DNA of 64,000 nt, taken from positions 141,648 through 205,647 of the forward strand of contig JADJEZ010000009.1 of NCBI GenBank assembly GCA_016708825.1. The letters run 5' to 3'. The notes beneath the pieces were generated by a model, which saw only the letters and a list, made by a program, of their open reading frames with translations, was not told the origin of the DNA and made no database searches. The translations under genes were made by a program, and so were the position numbers. The number at the start of each line of letters is the position of its first letter. Position 1 is the stretch's first letter. The stretch comes from Betaproteobacteria bacterium. GTDB taxonomy: Bacteria; Pseudomonadota; Gammaproteobacteria; Burkholderiales; Usitatibacteraceae. Shown piece after piece: positions 61,640-64,000 of this stretch.

Positions 61640-62071
61640 TTACAGGAACACGGCCGGCGAGACTCCAAAGCGGGTCGCCAGCGCCTTCGCCTGCCGCGCG
61701 TTGATCGCGCGCTTCCCGCCCAGGATCTCGCTCACCACGCCCTGCGAGCCGATCTCGTCGCCGAGATCCGACTGGCGCAGGCCGTTTCGCTTCATGAGGA
61801 AATCGAGAACCGTCCTGGGTTCCGCCTCGGGAATCCGGACCCGGTCCTCTTCGTATCGCGCGATCAGCTCGCCGAGAAGGTCCGCGAGCCCCGCCAGCGG
61901 ATGGTTCTCATCCGAGCCAGCCTCGTCGACCACCTCGTCGAGCAGGGCGACCATGCGCTGGAATTCCCGGTCGCTGCGGATGACGCCGATGCCCGCGTGT
62001 TCCCGCAGTTGCTTCCAGGCCGCGGTGATCTTCCGGAACGAAGCCGGGGAGAAGCCGGTAGTGGTGTTCAT
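61640..62071 (-). CDS. HigA-like antitoxin / HTH regulator without an adjacent toxin
   Basis: A 143-residue protein of the HigA type: an N-terminal helical part (FSPASFRKITAAWKQLREHA) and a C-terminal Xre-like helix-turn-helix (RNGLRQSDLGDEIGSQGVVS, EILGGKRAINARQAKALATR). HigA proteins normally neutralise a HigB endoribonuclease encoded immediately upstream. No higB-like frame is visible: the upstream 40 bases lead straight to a class V aminotransferase. GAGAGGAAGGA precedes ATG 62071. So it is either an orphan antitoxin or a regulator of its own. Confidence 0.85.
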   Translation of the reverse strand: MNTTTGFSPASFRKITAAWKQLREHAGIGVIRSDREFQRMVALLDEVVDEAGSDENHPLAGLADLLGELIARYEEDRVRIPEAEPRTVLDFLMKRNGLRQSDLGDEIGSQGVVSEILGGKRAINARQAKALATRFGVSPAVFL

Positions 62072-62111
62072 TCCTTCCTCTCTGCGACAGGTTTCGCTAC
62101 GGGATTTGCGG

Positions 62112-63356
62112 CTACGCCGAAGCCAGCGAGCGGTTGCGGTCTTCCTGTCCGGCCAAATCCGTCGCGTGCGTTGCAACCGGCGCTCGCAGCGAGTCCATCG
62201 CCGCCTCGACCCCACCGCGGGCGTGCGGGACTCCGGCATCGGCGAGCGCGAGTTCGATCCCGCCGAGCGCGCCGAGCAGCATGGGCTCGTTCAAGTCTCC
62301 CATGTGGCCGATGCGGAAGATGCGCCCCTGCAATGCAGCCAGGCCGCGGCCCAGCGCCACCCCGTAGCGTTCCGAGGCGATCGCGCGCACACGGTCGGCG
62401 TCGTGGCCGGCGGGCATCAGCACCGAGGTGAGCGAATCCGAGGCGGCCTCGGCATCCAGCGACCAGATCTCGACGCCGCCGCCCTGCCCCCATTGGCGCA
62501 CGCAGGCGCGCGTGGCATTCGCCAGGCGTCGATGGCGGGCGAACACGTTCTCCAGCCCCTCCTCCTCGATCATGTCGAGGGAGGCCTCGAGGCCGTAGAA
62601 ATACGGGATCGGCGCCGTGCCGCAGAAGCGCACCTGGCGGCCGTCTTCCACCATCGAGCGCCAGTCCCAGTAGCGGCGCGGGTTGCGTGCCGACTGGGCC
62701 ATCTCCCAGGCGCGCGCGTTGATCGCCGTGAAGGACATCCCCGGCGGCAGCATGAGGCCCTTCTGCGAACCGCCGATCACCAGGTCCACGCCCCATTCAT
62801 CCATGCGGAAGTCGAACGAGGCGAGCGACGAGATCGTGTCGACCATGAAGAGCGCCGGGTGACCGAGGCGGTTCATCGCCGCGCGCATCTCGGCCACGGG
62901 GTGGCGCATGCCGGTCGCGGTCTCGTTCTGCACGAACATGACGGCCTTGATGGCGCCCTTGGCGTCGGCCGCGAGATGCTTGCCGACGGTTTCCGGATCG
63001 ACTGCGCGCCGCTCCGGCGTGGCGACCATCTCGACATCCAGCCCGTATTGGGTGGCGGTCTTCGCCCAGTTCTCGGCGAAGTAGCCCGTCTGGGGCACCA
63101 GCACCTTGTCGCCGGGCGAGAAGAGGTTCGCGATGCTCGCGTCCCACGCACCGTGGCCGGTGGCCGCGTAAGTGATCGCGAAGCCTTTCTGCGTCTTCAG
63201 CACCGCCTTCAGCCGTTGCAGGCTGCGGTCGCGAAGGGCCACGAATTCCGGCCCCATGAAGTCCACCGCCGGCCGCGCCATCGCCTGCAGCACCCGGTGC
63301 GGGATGTTCGTGGGGCCGGGGTGCATGAAGAACTGCCAACCTCGTGGGGCGATCAT
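62112..63356 (-). CDS. Class V aminotransferase (alanine/serine-glyoxylate aminotransferase type)
   Basis: A 414-residue PLP enzyme that uses glyoxylate or a similar oxoacid. Its start, HPGPTNIPHRVLQAMARPAV with FMGPEFVALRDRSLQRL, is the classic N-terminus of this group. The schiff-base lysine is in VIGGSQKGLMLPPGMSF, and FMVDTISSLASFDFRMDEWG carries the cofactor Asp. RIGHMGDLNEPMLLGALGGI is the usual C-terminal block. Substrate (Ser vs Ala) cannot be assigned. A 40-base gap separates it from the HigA-like gene downstream. Confidence 0.92.
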   Translation of the reverse strand: MIAPRGWQFFMHPGPTNIPHRVLQAMARPAVDFMGPEFVALRDRSLQRLKAVLKTQKGFAITYAATGHGAWDASIANLFSPGDKVLVPQTGYFAENWAKTATQYGLDVEMVATPERRAVDPETVGKHLAADAKGAIKAVMFVQNETATGMRHPVAEMRAAMNRLGHPALFMVDTISSLASFDFRMDEWGVDLVIGGSQKGLMLPPGMSFTAINARAWEMAQSARNPRRYWDWRSMVEDGRQVRFCGTAPIPYFYGLEASLDMIEEEGLENVFARHRRLANATRACVRQWGQGGGVEIWSLDAEAASDSLTSVLMPAGHDADRVRAIASERYGVALGRGLAALQGRIFRIGHMGDLNEPMLLGALGGIELALADAGVPHARGGVEAAMDSLRAPVATHATDLAGQEDRNRSLASA

Positions 63357-63415
63357 CGCCGTCTCCTAGGAGCAATCTCAAAATGATACCGGCGCCGATC
63401 GCCGCGCCCGCAAAC

Positions 63416-63982
63416 TCAGTTCGACTTCCTCGTACTCAACATTCGCGCGTGGTACTTCTGGAAATTCTCCCCGCTCTTGTAAATACGGTCCCGCACCCAG
63501 GTCAGCATGTCGAGTGTCATGCCTTTCGAAAGTGCGCCGGGCACCAGCCCGACCGCGGCCCGGGAGGCTGACAGGCCCTTTGGCACCTCTTCCGGAAGAA
63601 ACAGGACGGTGGGAGTGAACATCACGCCCCACTTCATCACCATTTTTTTCTCGCTGAGCACCTGGCCGTCGAAATCAGTGACATCCACATCGCCGAACAT
63701 GTTGATCTGCACGAAAAAGAAATCCTTGTTCAGCATCCTGTTGATTACCGGGTCCGGCCAGATCTCTTTATGCATCTTCGTGCAATAGATGCAGCCCAGC
63801 TGCTCGATCACGATGGCCAGGCGCTTGCCCGCTGCTTTGGCCTCGGCCAGATCCTCGCGCAGGTCCTTGAACGTGTTGTGCATCCACTCCGCCTTGTGCA
63901 GACCGTCGTCTCCCAAGGTCGTGGCCGCCCTCAGGGGCGTTGCCAGAACGAGGAGCGCAACCAGTGTTGTCAGGAATCTCAT
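63416..63982 (-). CDS. SoxW-like thioredoxin-fold protein, exported
   Basis: A 188-residue protein with a signal peptide (MRFLTTLVALLVLATPLRA) and a thioredoxin-like fold of the SoxW/DsbD-gamma type. The redox pair is CIYC in IEQLGCIYCTKMHKEIWPDP, followed by FFFVQINMFGDVDVTDFDG and MFTPTVLFLPEE (cis-Pro region). It would handle disulfides in the periplasm. Its GC content looks lower than the other genes, with A/T third positions more frequent, which suggests a different origin. The window ends 18 bases after its start. Confidence 0.88.
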   Translation of the reverse strand: MRFLTTLVALLVLATPLRAATTLGDDGLHKAEWMHNTFKDLREDLAEAKAAGKRLAIVIEQLGCIYCTKMHKEIWPDPVINRMLNKDFFFVQINMFGDVDVTDFDGQVLSEKKMVMKWGVMFTPTVLFLPEEVPKGLSASRAAVGLVPGALSKGMTLDMLTWVRDRIYKSGENFQKYHARMLSTRKSN

Positions 63983-64000
63983 CGGTTTCTTCCTATCCGA

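Overview
The window is GC-rich DNA (roughly two thirds G+C by eye) with tightly packed genes on both strands. Its content (RND efflux pair, YaeQ, FolE, NhaP-type antiporter, MtfA, SelO, AidB-like and very-long-chain-type acyl-CoA dehydrogenases, a BCAM0308-family protein, a DUF3297 protein, MddA) fits a soil or water betaproteobacterium near Burkholderiales; the genus cannot be fixed from the sequence alone. I see no rRNA, tRNA, CRISPR array, prophage or insertion sequence, so this is chromosomal backbone with scattered accessory genes. No stretch longer than 300 bases is empty; the largest gaps are about 291 bases (50340-50630) and 278 bases (59481-59758), and I found nothing convincing in either.

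Layout. 1-7.5 kb, minus strand: asnS (cut by the edge), a polyphosphate kinase 2 with a basic repeat tail, an RND pump with its membrane-fusion partner, and an M20 peptidase. 7.6-11.8 kb, plus strand: a small conserved protein, yaeQ, a LuxR-type regulator, an FG-GAP repeat exported protein and a GDSL lipoprotein. 11.8-15.9 kb: a SET-domain protein coupled to an MFS exporter, a zinc-ribbon protein and a frameshifted PaaK/CapK-like ligase. 16-21 kb: folE with a BLUF photoreceptor, a frameshifted RIO kinase and a CPA1 antiporter. 21-30.5 kb: a Tat-exported Vgb-like protein opposite a di-heme cytochrome c, then a minus-strand cluster (RlmN-like, ABC exporter, methyltransferase, MazG-like) led by a large acyl-ACP-reductase-like fusion. 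30.7-38 kb, plus strand: iron alcohol dehydrogenase, Pcm, TetR plus peroxiredoxin, and a CHASE-PAS-GAF-GGDEF-EAL protein. 38-48.9 kb: AidB-like, a duplicated cysteine-repeat membrane protein, MtfA, a hydroxyacid-oxoacid transhydrogenase, an acyl-CoA dehydrogenase and a quinone oxidoreductase. 49-56.3 kb: a periplasmic GDPD, MddA, a hydrolase-LuxR fusion, a cNMP-binding protein, FKBP and a ferritin-like protein. 56.3-64 kb: SelO, a wrecked delta-60/DUF5648 gene, GST, an orphan HigA, a class V aminotransferase and a SoxW-like thioredoxin.

Two things stand out. First, at 28.3-31.9 kb an unusual 722-residue protein carries a complete cyanobacterial-type acyl-ACP reductase domain (Rossmann glycine motif, TTGNS motif and catalytic Cys606) behind an unrecognised ~305-residue N-terminal domain, and it is divergently paired with an iron alcohol dehydrogenase. 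This is a plausible acyl-to-aldehyde-to-alcohol module. Second, at least eight otherwise well conserved genes are broken by one- or two-base indels, several in homopolymers or short GC repeats. That looks more like an uncorrected assembly than mass gene decay, although 57.9-59.5 kb and 60.4-60.9 kb carry so many breaks that real decay is possible there.

Other recurring themes are lysine/alanine-rich histone-H1-like tails encoded by tandem DNA repeats on two unrelated enzymes, and signalling genes (LuxR, BLUF, CHASE-GGDEF-EAL, cNMP domain) scattered among lipid and redox metabolism genes.
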